Positions 10,954-24,681 of a DNA stretch of 64,000 nucleotides are shown here, one piece after another (the first letter of the stretch is position 1; every line of letters begins with the position of its first letter). Source of the stretch: Doryteuthis pealeii (lineage: Eukaryota; Mollusca; Cephalopoda; Myopsida; Loliginidae); assembly GCA_023376005.1 (NCBI GenBank), contig CM042157.1:63878311-63942310 (forward strand), given 5' to 3'. The notes under the pieces were generated by a model. The model saw only the letters and a program-made list of their open reading frames with translations. It ran no database searches and was not told the origin of the DNA. Both the position numbers and the translations under genes were made by a program.

Positions 10954-11651
10954 GTATCAAAGCAGTATCTATATCTGTTTTGTACATGGTTTATATAAAT
11001 GCAGTTTTTATGAATTCATTCATGTTGTTATATCAAGTGTATGGTTGCAAAGTAAAAGACAGCACAGGTTTTAATAATTTGTATTAAGAGGAAAAGAAAA
11101 GGGTCGTAACTAACAATGCTGTTAGTGAATTTGTGGTAGTTCAATTCCAAACAAGTGGTGGCATATCCTTGTAAGGAGAAGGTAAAAAGAGAAGACCTCA
11201 GCCAACAGGGTGTCAGGATGGAGAAGGGTAAGGAGGTGATGAGTGATGTCTGTTGTCTTGTGTGGTGAGTGGGGTATTCAAACGTTTTCCTCTCCTATCT
11301 TTTGGCTGCTGCCTTGCAACTGACTCTTTGATAGTTTCAGGTGGCTGGAATTTGGATCAGCTTCATTTTGCCCCGGTCACGGATTGGCCGAAAAATGTCA
11401 ATTTTGATTTTATCTAGATAATTCCTTCTCAACATTTCAGCATGTGCAGAGTCTCATGTGTAAAGACAAGATTTTTCATTTGCCAAAAGTCACAGCTAAG
11501 GCAACATCCGGTGAATTTTCTCCTGACCTGTTTGTTTTGTATACTGAATCAGTCATGTAACAGTATAGATAAATAATATGTATGTATACATACACACACA
11601 CACACACACCATACATATATATATATGTGTGCTCCAGCTATGAGTCTGCCC

Positions 11652-12220
11652 TGTTGACTGGGTGTTAGAATGCACCCGACTGCACCTCAACAGAGGGGTA
11701 AGATGCCTCCAATGGGGCCACCTGTTGGCCGTGGGTGGCAACCCATGGTGCTTAAGGATAAAACCCAGGTGGATGAGCAGTCCATGACTTGCAATACTCC
11801 ACTTTGGCCCTTTCTTGGGCTAGATGGGCAGTTGGAGAGTCTCCCTCCGATCAATCAGCTGGTCACGTCAAGCCCTAGCATCTATATGATTGCTCCTTAT
11901 GGCAAGCCCCAACTCTTTTTATCATATGGGTGCTAGAAGGCGGTGGCTGAGTGTTTTCATTTCCTGGGAATGACATTAAGCTCTATCTGATAGTGAGGTT
12001 CCAGTTTTGGAGGTTTGGAGAATGTGGTGCACCCTATTGCTCCCAGGTTCACTCTGACCCGGAATGGTAGTACCTATTAGGGTCCCATCTATGGGTTAAA
12101 TAGAAAAACATGAGTTTATAAACAATTGATTATCTATTATTTTTAATTTATTTCAAAACTTTGTTGGTATTAAATGACACACTGAGGTTGATATACCATA
12201 AAACAAAACAAACCAATCCA
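11652..12220 (+). mobile_element. Mirror copy of the 570-bp retroposon
   Basis: This is the palindrome partner of 5,661-6,230, flanked by the same target-duplication sequence (CCAGCTATGAGTC in this orientation). It should not be counted as an independent insertion. Confidence 0.85.
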
Positions 12221-12603
12221 GCTATGAGTCAATTAGTAGCACTACTGTTATATCCTCAAAGGATGGATATGACATTAAATAACCCACAAAGGTTGATATA
12301 CCAATAACAAGCAATATGTTCAATGGTTAATGTCAACCCTTGTTGGGTTATTTAATATATTTAAATATTCCTATTTAATAATAATCATTTCATGGTACCT
12401 ACATTATGTTTTTTGGGTGGATAGTTGATGTCAATCCTTGTTGGGTTATTTAATCCTGAACTCAATTCAAGTATTCCTATGTGATAATAATCATTTTAAA
12501 CCTACATTATGTTTATTCATTGGTTTCATTCACAGGAATAATTTTATAATTGCAAATAATCGTACAATTCTGCTTTCTTTAATAACATTTCTTTTTCATT
12601 TAC

Positions 12604-12605
12604 AG
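12604..12605 (+). other. Mirror copy of the zinc-finger exon splice acceptor
   Basis: The context TTTTTCATTTACAG then GAATAAAGG is the reverse complement of the acceptor at 5,269-5,270. It is real only if the right arm is a true duplication. Confidence 0.35.
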
Positions 12606-12904
12606 GAATAAAGGATCAAACGTTTCAAATTTAAAAACATATGCAAGAACACTTTTCTAAAGAAAATGTATTCTTATAAAAAGTAAAGATCTACAAATTA
12701 AAGGTGTTCTAATTTGCATACATACAGCAAAGTATGCAGACAAACACACACTGTGGAGAAGCCCTACTCATGTTAAGGGTGTAGATAAGTTTTTGGACAG
12801 TTTAAGATTGAAAATACAATACGTACCAAGCTGAAAAACCATTTCCGAAATTTGTGGATCAGCATTTTCCTCTGATTCACATTTGAAAAGAGCAACCATA
12901 TTCT

Positions 12905-14218
<1,314 letters not shown>

Positions 14219-17200
14219 TGTTCTTAAAGGATATACATCCGTATTTTTAAGTAATTTCTATTTTCAGTTACTCTTGTAAATAGGTATAGGAGAATGTAAT
14301 CTTTGAATTCAAATCTGATTTTTTTAGTTTAGTTTATCTATGCTTTGCTTTTATGTTAAATAAGAGATTTTTTAATGTCAATTAGAGTTGATCAAATTAC
14401 AACTAAGCTCAATTTCATATTATCTGTTTGTTTTTATGTTAAATAAAAGTTTTCTGTGTTATATTAAAAGATTAGTGAAAATTTGGATTTCTATACTAGA
14501 AAAATAGATTTTTAAACATTAAAAAATGCAAAATTATATAATCACATAAAGGAATTAAAACCTCTTAAAAATTAATATCTTTGTAATTTCTTTTCTTTAC
14601 AATTCAATAGACTATAGAATATATTAATTAAAAAAGCAAGTGAAAGTTTTCCAAGAATAATATTATGGTATTTTTAACACATTTTATTTCAGAAATCATG
14701 GACCATTTAACCAAATGGTAACTGTAAATTTACTTCAAACATAAAACATTAGTTTATTTATAATCATATAGTTTTTCTGTGGGTATTAAAATAAAATGAA
14801 AAATAACAATTTCAGGGAGCCCTCAGACAGGAATAACCCTCTTGATCCTACCTTAAACTGCTGTCACTAAATAAATTCACAATTTGAACACCTCTATTAT
14901 ATTTTGTTTTATCACTGAGACTGGTATTTTATCCTTTTGCAATAAGGAAGTAGTTGAAAGGAACAACTTGAACATTTGGTACAGCCATGGAGGAAATTTG
15001 GTAGGCAAAGAGTTAAGCAGCAACAGGCCTGATCATTATTTAATTGGGTGTCCACTTAAGCGACAACAGGGACTGTAAGCAATCTGATCCCTTTGTTTAT
15101 CAAAATGATTTGAATTGGCATTAAATAACCCAAAAAGGTTTTCTGTGCCAAGAAAATACCCCAGCCATTCAAACAGACACTACAACTGGACAGGAAGAAA
15201 TTTCCTCTCCACAAAGTAGCTATGAGCCAACAAATAAAGTCAAAATCCTAAGAATATCTTTTGTCTTTGTCTCTTCCTTTCCTTTAATTCCTTTTCAGCC
15301 TGACAACCCATGAAAAGGAAGAACCAAATATAATGGGGTTTAAAAGAAAACCTGCAAACACGCTCCAAAAATGACCAACAAACTTAAACCCATATAAAAC
15401 CTCAATTACATTAACCCATTCATCTTTTTCTCTAATATTGCATTTCTCAAAGGATAAGTATAATATTTTCCTAATTTATTTCTTTACATGTAAAAATGAC
15501 ATCTTTTCATAGAAAGATTATTTACTTTAGTATTTCTCTGAATGTTTGAGATGAGGCTTGATGATTAGTATTATCTGCGTTATTCGGACTATTGTCCCCA
15601 TCTTCATTGTTATTTGTACAACATTTTGGCCGATATGCCCTCCAGCCTTCTTCAGGTATTTCTTGTCAGACTCGGGAACCTTCTTTTTGGACTCGGGAAC
15701 TTTCTTGTCGTAATCGAGTCTGAAAAGAAGGTTCCCAAGTCCGAGAAGGTTCCCGAGTCCGACAAGAAATACCTGAAGAAGGCCGGAGGGCATATCGGCT
15801 GAAACGTTGTACAAATAACAATGAAGATGGGGACAATTGTCCGAATAATGCAGATAATACTATTTACTTTAGGTCGAAGGTTTACTGATCACCTCACCTG
15901 CAAATTTGTTTTCCTTCTTCGAATTTTACTCATCAGTAAAATCCATTAATAAACAATTCATCGTTTTATTGAGAATTATTTTGTGTAAAGCTGCCCGTTT
16001 AATTTTTAGATGGGGGATCAATTTGTTGCTTTTACATAAAACAGAACAGCACTGGCCCATTTTTTTAAAGTCATTACTTTGTGAAAACTAAAAGAAAAAA
16101 GGCCAGCAAGTCTTCAATATGTGTCTGCACCTGACGGCTTCCCCCATTCCATCTCTCTGTCATCTTTATTGTACCTATATCTGTAGGTATGTACATATTT
16201 TATCAAGGGAGGTAATAAAAAATTGATTTATTTCAAAACAATTACCAAAACTGTCCAATTTTAATTAGATTTATTAATAACTTGATTTTATAATGAAGAG
16301 CTTATTTTATCTTATTTTTAAGAAAAATTTGAAAAAGTAAAGATTTTTTAATCAATTATGATTGTAGGGTGGGGCTTTAATCTTTGATTATTTGAATATA
16401 TATATATTTACCAACCCCTCCGCATGAGTAGGATGTGACACAAGGTCAGTTTCTTAAGCGGAATGACTTATTTTTTTGTAAAAAGATTACTTAAGGGTAG
16501 CAGTTTCAGGTCACTTAATCCCCCCCTTTGGGGGGGGGGCACAAAATATCGGTGGGTACTTTCGAAACTAATTACAGTATGAATAAAAAAAATGAAAAGC
16601 CCTCGCCAACTCAGCGTATGACTAACACAGGGATCTGTGCAGTAAAGTGAGGAGCTGACGGTGGGTGTGGCGCTCGCCTGAGACACTAAAAACCAATCTC
16701 ATTGATCTAGCGCTTGTGAAAAGGGGATAGACTCCCTCGCTGTATGGCTGATACCAACTCTAGGCCTCCCCAACAACTTTACTTACTCTGGTAGAAAATA
16801 AGTACCGAAAATCAGAAAATTAAATGTAAAAAAATAATAAAAAATTGGGGGGGCGGATTTTTTTTACCCTGTTCTTAAATTATATAATTGTCTATCATAT
16901 TATAAGTGAAAGAATTATACATCAATATTTGTTTTGTTTAAAAGGGTGGGGGCCTAAATTTTCAATTGAGCTTTCTCCAAAAATTATTAGATAACAAAAA
17001 TAAAGTAGAGTAGTTATTAAATAAATGTGTTTTTAGAATCTAAAAATATGAAATTTTAAACATAAAATTAGGCGTTTAATATTTTAAATGGATTTTATCT
17101 ATTAATTAGGTATATAAATTGTTGTTTTAGATGCTAGTATGGGTGTCTGTAAGAGTAATAATATTTATTTTAAAGAATTTCGATTTATTTCCATTGAATC

Positions 17201-17877
17201 AGTTTGATTGAAACAACTCAGTGATTTAAAAAAATAAAAAGGAAATCGTCGATTAATAAGTCAATACAGAAAATTTTATTAAAATCAGTTCCCTGATTTT
17301 TGATAATATTTTTTCATCAACGTCGGCCCTCCATACAAGAAAAGGTCATGTGACATTTTCTCCAGGTCATTTTTTTTTTGGTGGGGGGAACAAAACTCAC
17401 AATAATTTTTTTAGAGCATCGGTTTTTTTCTGCGTGTTTAGACCAAAAAAGAAAAATATTTAATTAAAAATTTTCTGTACAGAGTGTATTTAATGTTTTT
17501 GTTATTGTTTTCAAAGAAGAAGTCTTAAAATCCTAAATCATGTAGTTTAAAAAAAAAAAAAAAGCGTCCATATTTTGTGCCCTAAAAATAAGGGAGGCGT
17601 CAAAGGTAAGTGACCTGGAAAAAATCAGAAAGTTTTGAAATAAAATAACCTATGCATTATAAAATTAATTTCATTGATAAATCAATACTGAAAATTTCAT
17701 TAAAATCGGATAATTCCCTGATTTTTAGTATTTTTTTCAATCGGGGGGGGTAAATTTATTTTGTAAAATACATATATGACGTCACTTTTGGCAGACCCTA
17801 GTTATAGTATAATATAAACCTTAAATATAATAATATGTTTTAGACTCTAAGTACATCACAAAAGCGTCCACGTTTGA

Positions 17878-18125
17878 AAAATATTCAGCAAAATTAATAG
17901 TTTCAAATCTATTAAGAATAAATGTGTAATATTATTTTAATTCTTTTTTTAAATTTTATTTTTTCTTTTGTTTTTTTTTTGTATTTTTTACTGATGTTCA
18001 TTTTGTTACTACTTTTCTACTTTGACCAAAATTTGACCTTAAATAATTAATTTAATTAATTTTAATTTGTTTTAAATTGAAAATGACACCACATTTTATC
18101 AGTGCCTATTATCAGTATTATTTTA
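17878..18125. other. AT-rich unique sequence after palindrome 1
   Basis: No gene or known repeat is seen. T-rich runs dominate. Confidence 0.4.
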
Positions 18126-18129
18126 TCAG

Positions 18130-18547
18130 TACTCTTCGTGGAGAACCGCCCGGCTTCAAAAACTGCTAGCCGGTAGCTGCTGAAAAAAACACCAGTCCGT
18201 AGCCAAAGTTGTGTCAGTTGAAAAAAAAAACTAGGGTTGGGGTTTAGGGTTAGTTTAATGGAAAAATAAATAAATAATTTGGGCTCTGTTTTTTCTGGGT
18301 CACCCTGTATACAGGGTGACCCAGAAAAAACAGAACCCACAAATTTTGTAATAAAACTGTTAATTTTAACTTTGGGGTTTAGGGTTAGGGGTTAGGGTTG
18401 GGTTTTCGGGAAAAACACCCTAAATTGGTTGTTTCTTTTTTTTTTGTGGCTGCTGAAAAAACACACCAGCTAGTGGTGTGTTTTTTTAGCAGCCACCGGC
18501 TAGCGATTTTTGAGGCAGGAGGCTGGGACGGTTCTCCGCGAAGAGTA
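18130..18547. mobile_element. Composite MITE with TTAGGG-like core, TIR TACTCTTCGTGGAGAACCG
   Basis: Inverted ends of about 65 bp (TACTCTTCGTGGAGAACCG at the left, its complement at the right, each carrying GCTAGCCGGTAGCTGCTG-like sequence) are flanked by TA, as in Tc1/mariner-type insertions. Inside lie two half-units of a second element: TTAGGG-like motifs, then TTAGTTTAATGG and AATAAATAAATAATTTGGG, then a palindrome of nearly 60 bp centred on CACCCTGTATACAGGGTG at 18,301-18,318, then TTAGGG-like motifs again. No transposase is present. The inner palindrome matches the terminal repeats of the elements at 39,971 and 50,321. Confidence 0.8.
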
Positions 18548-18549
18548 CC

Positions 18550-19195
18550 CCTGTTTTACTGATGCTTATTAAAGTTACTACTTTTCAACCTAAAAGAAAT
18601 AATCGATTTAATTAATTTTAATTCGTTTTTAAAGTGAAAATCGGCGCGCATTTTGTTGATATCTACGATTATAGAACTTTCTTTTTAATTTCTTAGAATT
18701 ATCTCCCTTGAGTTTAGCTCTTTAGTAAACGTTTTACAGCGATTGCAAATGGTGTCTGTTTTGTTTTTAGATTTAATTCAAACAATTAATTAGTTTCTTT
18801 AAAATGTTATAGTTTCTTCTTTTTCTCAAAAGAAAATAAATAAGTAAGTATAACGTTTTCTTAGTTTATTTCTTCACAAGTAAAAATTACGTATTTTTTC
18901 CTAAAAATATTATTTAACTTTATTTTTACTTAAGCGCAAAGGTTTACTGATCGCCCTCTTCCCTTCAAATGTATTTGTTTTAATTTTTCTACAAATTTTC
19001 ATAATGAGTAAGAGCTATTTGTTATCTTTAAGATACGCACTCCCGGATTTTTTAAAAGGAAATTAGTAGCAGGAACTGGCCTCGTACATTCTTTTAATCT
19101 GTTTTTGTTGTTGTTTGTTGTTGTTTTTATCTGAATTATTAAATCTTTTTTATTTATTTTGAGTTCATTGTTAAAAGTTTACAATTCATTAGTAA
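18550..19195. other. AT-rich sequence without recognised gene
   Basis: A weak match to the module at 1,845-2,005 is present near 18,860-18,965. Otherwise nothing was recognised. Confidence 0.4.
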
Positions 19196-19200
19196 AAAAT

Positions 19201-19426
19201 TCACAATTAATTATTTTGGTCATTTTTCATGTCTCAATGAAATTATCTAGGGCATTTTTTAATAAATGAACTTTTTTTTAACAATGAATTAACATTTTTT
19301 TAAATAATAAATATTTTAAAAAAATGTTAATTCATTGTTTAAAAAAAAGCTCATTTATTGAAAAATGCCCTAGATAATTTCATTGAGACATGAAAAATGA
19401 CCAAAATAATTAATTGTAAAACAATA
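19201..19426. repeat. Foldback element, arms about 105 bp
   Basis: ATTAATTATTTTGGTCATTT near the left end is mirrored near 19,400. The two arms are nearly identical around a short AT-rich centre (AAATAATAAATATTT). It is non-coding. It abuts the TIR element that begins at 19,428. Confidence 0.85.
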
Positions 19427-19427
19427 G

Positions 19428-20232
19428 GTACCACCAAAATACGCGACGTGATTAGTTTAGGCTACATTGAATGTAGAAACGTAAATATTTTTGTACTTTT
19501 TTAAAAATTTCGCAAAAAAGAAATAACGAACATAAAGAGTTGTTACAAAGAAAAACAGTTAATTCAAAAATCAAATTATCCGATTGGGGAAAAATTACTC
19601 ATCGTTATCTTGAAAAATAAGTAAAACAGTCCATTTTTTTACAACAGGGTCAGTTTCTTCATTGATATTTATTTTAGCAGAATTCTGTATTCATGGTTCT
19701 TTTACTAAAAAAAACAAACTCTGGCATAGAAACTTATAAAAATCTGATATAATTATTCAGACTCTTATCTTTATAGAAAAAAAGTAAAAATTGTTTTTTG
19801 TTGGTTCATTTTTTCATATTCTATAAAATAAAATGGGGCGGGGGAGATCTCATTAAAAAAAAAAACTTCCCCTAATATATTTTATGAAAAAACTATTTAA
19901 GACACATTTTCATCAAAAGGTAAGTAATTATGGAAATTTTCATAAAAATCGGACCATTAATTGATTTTTCATAGAATATTTTAAAAAGTCTCTAGTCATA
20001 ACTTTCTTTTAGCTACATTAAATTTCAATTGATTTAACGGTGCAAAATTGTAAACATTGTTTTTCGTTTATAACTTATATTATTTTCGTTAGCTGAAAAT
20101 GTTTTTTAAATAATCAGAAGTTTTTTTAATGTTTCTTCTTTCAAATGGACAAAAAAATTTTCAAAATAATATTAACCTTTATGCGAGTTTCATTGTGTTA
20201 AATTTCACGGAGAAAATTGGTGGTACCTATAA
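19428..20232. mobile_element. Non-autonomous DNA element, TIR TAGGTACCACCAA, about 0.8 kb
   Basis: The left end AATAGGTACCACCAAAAT and right end AATTGGTGGTACCTATAA are inverted. Most of the interior recurs in opposite orientation at 51,935-53,068, which carries the same ends. There is no open reading frame of note. The TIRs and the shared structure support a MITE-like family. Confidence 0.7.
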
Positions 20233-20532
20233 ACAATCATTTAAGAATTCAGATGAGCAACAAGTTATTTTGCCGAAAAAAGCAAATCAACTCAGCATAT
20301 GAGGCTGGCTCTTACTAGTCTGGTCGAATTGAGATATTGATATTGCTATGAAAAAATCAGAAATCATCAATAGCTTCAAATTAGTTGACATTAAGACTTT
20401 TTTGATAGCATTTTTGGATTCCTCAGGCAAAAATGCTTTTATAAACCAATTTTCAAGAGTAGGGAAGCACTAGAACTCATTTTACAGACAAAAATACATT
20501 ACAAAAAGTCCCCATTTTTCGCGAATACCCTC

Positions 20533-20790
20533 AAATTTTAAGAGGTAAAAATTGATATAACTCCGCCAATTTTTGGTATTGGAAGCTCAAATTTTGGTGA
20601 ATGTCTAACTTTAACTTGGTTCACACCTGTACAAAATTTCAGAAAAATTGAAGGGGATGGGTGAAATTTTAAGAGGTAAAAATCAACATAACTCTGCCAA
20701 TTCTTGGAATTGGAAGCTCAAATTTTGGGGAATGTCTAACTTTAACATAGTTCACACCTGTACAAAATTTCAGAAAAATTGAAGGGGATG
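20533..20790 (+). repeat. 131-bp tandem duplication
   Basis: Two adjacent units begin AAATTTTAAGAGGTAAAAAT at 20,533 and 20,664. Both contain GGAAGCTCAAATTTTGG and GTTCACACCTGTACAAAATT and end in GAAGGGGATGGGT. Sequence differences are few. Confidence 0.85.
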
Positions 20791-21099
20791 GGTAACATGG
20801 CCTGGATGATTTGACATGGAATTACCCTTAGGTTTCTTGGTTGGAATTTGGTTTGTTGACATCAACCCTTGTTGGGTTATTTAATGCTGAACTCAATTCA
20901 TGTGTTTCTTGGTTGGTTTCATTTACTAAAATCAGTTGGAAACAGACTGAGTTATAATTTTAAATAATGTACAAGTCTACATTATGTTTCTTGGTTGGAT
21001 GGTTGATGTTAACCCTTGTTGGGTTATTTAATGTTAAACTCATCTACATAATAATAAATTAATGGTACCTACATTATGTTCCTTTGATGGTTGTTTGGT

Positions 21100-21760
21100 T
21101 AGTTTAAGTCAATTCCTGTTGGGTTATTTAATTCTGAACTCAATTCAAGCATTCCTATTTAATAATAACCATTTTATGTTACCTACATAATAATAAATAA
21201 TTGGATGGTTATTTGGTTGGTTTAAGTCAATTCCTGTTGGGTTATTTAATTCTGAACTCAATTCAAGTATTCCTATTTAATAATAACCATTTTATGTTAC
21301 CTACATAATAATAAATAATTGGATGGTTATTTGGTTGGTTTAAGTCAATTCCTGTTGGGTTATTTAATTCTGAACTCAATTCAAGTATTCCTATTTAATA
21401 ATAACCATTTTATGTTACCTACATAATGATAAATAATTGGATGGTTATTTGGTTGGTTTAAGTCAATTCCTGTTGGGTTATTTAATTCTGAACTCAATTC
21501 AAGTATTCCTATTTAATAATAACCATTTTATGTTACCTACATAATAATAAATAATTGGATGGTTATTTGGTTGGTTTAAGTCAATTCCTGTTGGGTTATT
21601 TAATTCTGAACTCAATTCAAGTATTCCTATTTAATAATAACCATTTTATGTTACCTACATAATAATAAATAATTGGATGGTTATTTGGTTGGTTTAAGTC
21701 AATTCCTGTTGGGTTATTTAATGCTGAACTCAATTCAAGTATTCCCATCTGATAATAATC
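21100..21760 (+). repeat. 118-bp satellite, about 6 near-identical units
   Basis: The anchor GGGTTATTTAA occurs at 21,121, 21,239, 21,357, 21,475, 21,593 and 21,711, exactly 118 bp apart. Looser copies lie at 20,874 and 21,021. The unit also contains CAATTCCTGTTGGG and TTCCTATTTAATAATAACC. A noisy mirrored stretch is at about 33,340-33,951. The unit includes a degenerate version of the tail seen in one variant of the 570-bp retroposon (GTTGGGTTATTT near a GGTTGGTT run). Confidence 0.9.
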
Positions 21761-21875
21761 ATTTTACAACCTACATTATATTTATTCATTAGTTTCATTC
21801 ACAGTAATAATTTTATAATTGCAAATAATCATACAAGTCTCTTGCTTTCTTTAATAACATTTCTTTTTCATTCAC

Positions 21876-21877
21876 AG
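21876..21877 (+). other. Probable 3' splice acceptor (AG) of the second zinc-finger exon
   Basis: The tract TTTCTTTTTCATTCACAG is followed by GAATCAGTTGGATGAAGG. It is conserved with the acceptor of the other array (5,269-5,270). No donor or 5' exon can be named. Confidence 0.55.
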
Positions 21878-22894
21878 GAATCAGTTGGATGAAGGATCAA
21901 ACATTTTTCAGATTTAAAAACATATGCAAGAACTCTTTTATGAGGAAATGTATTCTTATGAAAAGTAAAGATCTACAAATTAAAGGTGTTCTAATTTGCA
22001 TACATACAGCAAAGTATGCAGACAAACACACACTGTGGAGAAGCCCTACTCATGTTAAGGGTGTAGATAAGCTTTTTGACAGTTTAAGATTGAAAATACA
22101 AAACAGACCAATTCAAAAACATATGCAAGAACTCTTTTATAAGGAAATATATTCTTAAAAAATATGCAGATCTCTAAATTAAAGATGTTCTTATTTACAT
22201 ACAAATGAACACACACTATAGAGAAGCCCTAATCTTGTGAAGAGTTTAGATAAGTATTTTTAGCAGTTTAAGCTTGAAAAGCCACATTTGTGAAGCATGT
22301 GGTGCAGTATTTTCCTATGATTCACATTTGAAAAAGCACATGCATACACACATATATATAAAAAAAACATATTCTTGTGGATCCGTATGTTTGCACAGTT
22401 CCCATTTAAAAACATTTGAAGTCTGTGCATTGCCTTTTTCACATATTGTCTTTTAAAAAGTCATATGCGCACACACACTGGAGAAAAACTATATTCCCAT
22501 GAAGTTTGTGAATCTGCATTTTCGAATAGTTCTTATTCCAAATGTCACATGTGTACACACACTGGGGAGAAACCATATTCTTGTAAATTTGTGGATCAAC
22601 ATTTTCACAGAGATCTACTTTAACTGTTCATATAAGATACACACTGGAGAGAAACCGTATTCTTACACACACTGGGGAGAAACCATATTCTTGTAAATTT
22701 GTGGATCAACATTTTCACATAGATCTACTTTAACTGTTCATATAAGATACACACTGGAGAGAAACCGTATTCTTGTGAATTTTGTAGATCGGTTTTTTCA
22801 CAGAGATCACGTGAAAAGACACTCTGGAGAGAAACCATATTCTTGTGAAATCTGTGGGTTAGCATACTCTTAGCGATCTATTTTAAAAACACAT
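21878..22894 (+). pseudogene. Decayed fingers between the splice acceptor and the 21-finger frame
   Basis: The sequence keeps many finger landmarks but in shifting frames with stops. At 22,030-22,090 it reads THTVEKPYSC, stop, GCR, stop. At 22,274 it reads SHICEACGAVFSYDSHLKKH. Around 22,550-22,760 there are two near-identical pieces of about 110 bp with [13 protein letters not shown] linkers. Immediately before the open frame is a finger whose copy at 23,770 reads [16 protein letters not shown], but here a TAG at about 22,870 replaces the glutamate codon. This stop sets the present start of the open array. Confidence 0.7.
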
Positions 22895-24676
22895 ATGCAA
22901 ACACACATTGAAGAGAAACCATATTCCTGTGAAGTGTGTGGAGCAGCATTTTCAGGTAGTTCCCAGGTAAAAATCCATATGCAAACACACACTGGAGAGA
23001 AACCATATTCCTGTGAAGTGTGTGGAGCAGCATTTTCAGGTAGTTCCCAGGTAAAAATCCATATGCGAACACACACTGGAGAGAAGCCATATTCCTGTGA
23101 AGTTTGTGGAGCAGCATTTTCAGGTAGTTCCCAGGTAAAAGTCCATATGCGAACACACACTGGAGAGAAACCATATTCTTGTGAAGTGTGTGGAGCAGCA
23201 TTTTCACAAAGTTCTACTTTAAAAACACATATGAAAAGACATACAGGAGAGAAGCCATATTCTTGTGAACTATGTGGATCAGCATTTTCATGCAGTTTCA
23301 ATTTAACAACCCATATGCGTAGACACACTGGAGAGAAGCCATATTCTTGTGAAGTTTGTGGATCAACATATTCATCTAGTTCTGATCTAAAAGTCCATAT
23401 GCGAACACACACTGGAGAAAAACCATATTCTTGTGATGTTTGTGGATCAGCATTTTCACAGAGTTCTGTTTTAAAAACACACATGAAAAGACACACTGAA
23501 GAGAAACCATATTGTTGTGAAGTTTGTTGTACAGCATTTGCACAGATATCCACTTTAAAAAATCATATGAAAAGACACACTGGAAAGAAACCATATTCTT
23601 GTGAAGTTTGTGCGTCTGCATTTTCAACCTGTTCCTGTTTAAAAGTCCATATGCGAACACACACTGCAGAGAAACCATATTCTTGTGAATTTTGTAGATC
23701 AGCTTTTTCACAGAGATCCGGTTTAAAAAATCACATGAAAAGACACACTGGAGAGAAACCATATTCTTGTGAAATCTGTGGATTAGCATACTCTGAGCAA
23801 TCTATTTTAAAAACACATATGCAAACACACATTAAAGAGAAACCATATTCCTGTGAAGTTTGTGGAGCAGCATTTTCAGGTAGTTCTCAGGTAAAAATCC
23901 ATATGCGAACACACACTGGAGAGAAGCCATATTCCTGTGAAGTGTGTGGAGCAGCATTTTCAGGTAGTTCCCAGGTAAAAGTCCATATGCGAACACACAC
24001 TGGAGAGAAACCATATTCTTGTGAAGTGTGTGGAGCAGCATTTTCACAAAGCTCTACTTTAAGAACACATATGAAAAGACATACGGGAGAGAAGCCATAT
24101 TCTTGTGAATTATGTGGATCAGCATTTTCATCCAGTTTCAATTTAACAACCCATATGCGTAGACACACTGGAGAGAAACCATATTCTTGTGAAGTTTGTG
24201 GATCAGCATATTCATCTAGTTCTGATTTAAAAGTCCATATGCGAACACACACTGGAGAAAAACCATATTCTTGTGATGTTTGTGGATCAGCATTTTCACA
24301 GAGTTCTGTTTTAAAAACACACATGAAAAGACACACTGGAGATAAACCGTATTCTTGTGAAATCTGTAGATCGGCATTCTCAGAGAGGTCAAATTTGAAA
24401 AGACATATGCGAACACACACTGGAGAAAAACCATATTCCTGTAAGACTTGTGGGTCAGCATTTTCACACAGTTCCTATGTAAAAATCCATATGCTAACTC
24501 ACACTGAAGAAAAACCATATTCTTGTGAAATCTGTGGATCTGCATTCAAGAATAGTTCTACTGTTAAAAGACACATGCGAACACACACTGGAGAGAAACC
24601 GTATTCTTGTGAAGTTTGTGGATCAGCATTTGCACAGAGATCTAATTTAAAAAGTCACATGAAAATACACACTTGA
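22895..24676 (+). CDS. C2H2 zinc-finger array protein, 21 fingers
   Basis: The product has 593 residues: five lead residues (MQTHI) and exactly 21 units of 28 residues, all C-x2-C-x12-H-x3-H with TGEKPY-type linkers. Fingers 2-7 and 12-17 are a block duplication offset by 10 fingers (840 bp); the duplicated block also includes the decayed finger just before the frame, which matches finger 11. Finger 1 is a further copy of finger 2. Helices vary between Q/S/T/T, C or S/F/N/T, S/S/D/V and others. Linkers of fingers 8, 9, 10, 12, 18 and 20 are slightly altered (TEEKP, TGKKP, TAEKP, IKEKP, TGDKP). No effector domain is present. The ATG is an internal methionine after a nonsense codon, so the natural start is uncertain. 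The stop TGA lies in what was the linker to a further finger. Nuclear DNA binding is likely from the family; the target is unknown. Confidence 0.85.
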   Translation: MQTHIEEKPYSCEVCGAAFSGSSQVKIHMQTHTGEKPYSCEVCGAAFSGSSQVKIHMRTHTGEKPYSCEVCGAAFSGSSQVKVHMRTHTGEKPYSCEVCGAAFSQSSTLKTHMKRHTGEKPYSCELCGSAFSCSFNLTTHMRRHTGEKPYSCEVCGSTYSSSSDLKVHMRTHTGEKPYSCDVCGSAFSQSSVLKTHMKRHTEEKPYCCEVCCTAFAQISTLKNHMKRHTGKKPYSCEVCASAFSTCSCLKVHMRTHTAEKPYSCEFCRSAFSQRSGLKNHMKRHTGEKPYSCEICGLAYSEQSILKTHMQTHIKEKPYSCEVCGAAFSGSSQVKIHMRTHTGEKPYSCEVCGAAFSGSSQVKVHMRTHTGEKPYSCEVCGAAFSQSSTLRTHMKRHTGEKPYSCELCGSAFSSSFNLTTHMRRHTGEKPYSCEVCGSAYSSSSDLKVHMRTHTGEKPYSCDVCGSAFSQSSVLKTHMKRHTGDKPYSCEICRSAFSERSNLKRHMRTHTGEKPYSCKTCGSAFSHSSYVKIHMLTHTEEKPYSCEICGSAFKNSSTVKRHMRTHTGEKPYSCEVCGSAFAQRSNLKSHMKIHT

Positions 24677-24681
24677 GACAG

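Noticed and set aside
11670..11936. 88-residue protein in the 570-bp retroposon
   Set aside because: The frame is shared by the palindrome arms only because they are the same sequence. The independent copy at 61,055 has a deletion and stops.
22870..24545. Minus-strand frames of up to 227 residues opposite the 21-finger array
   Set aside because: They have the same periodic shadow effect. Repeated [20 protein letters not shown] units are just the reverse reading of the finger repeat.
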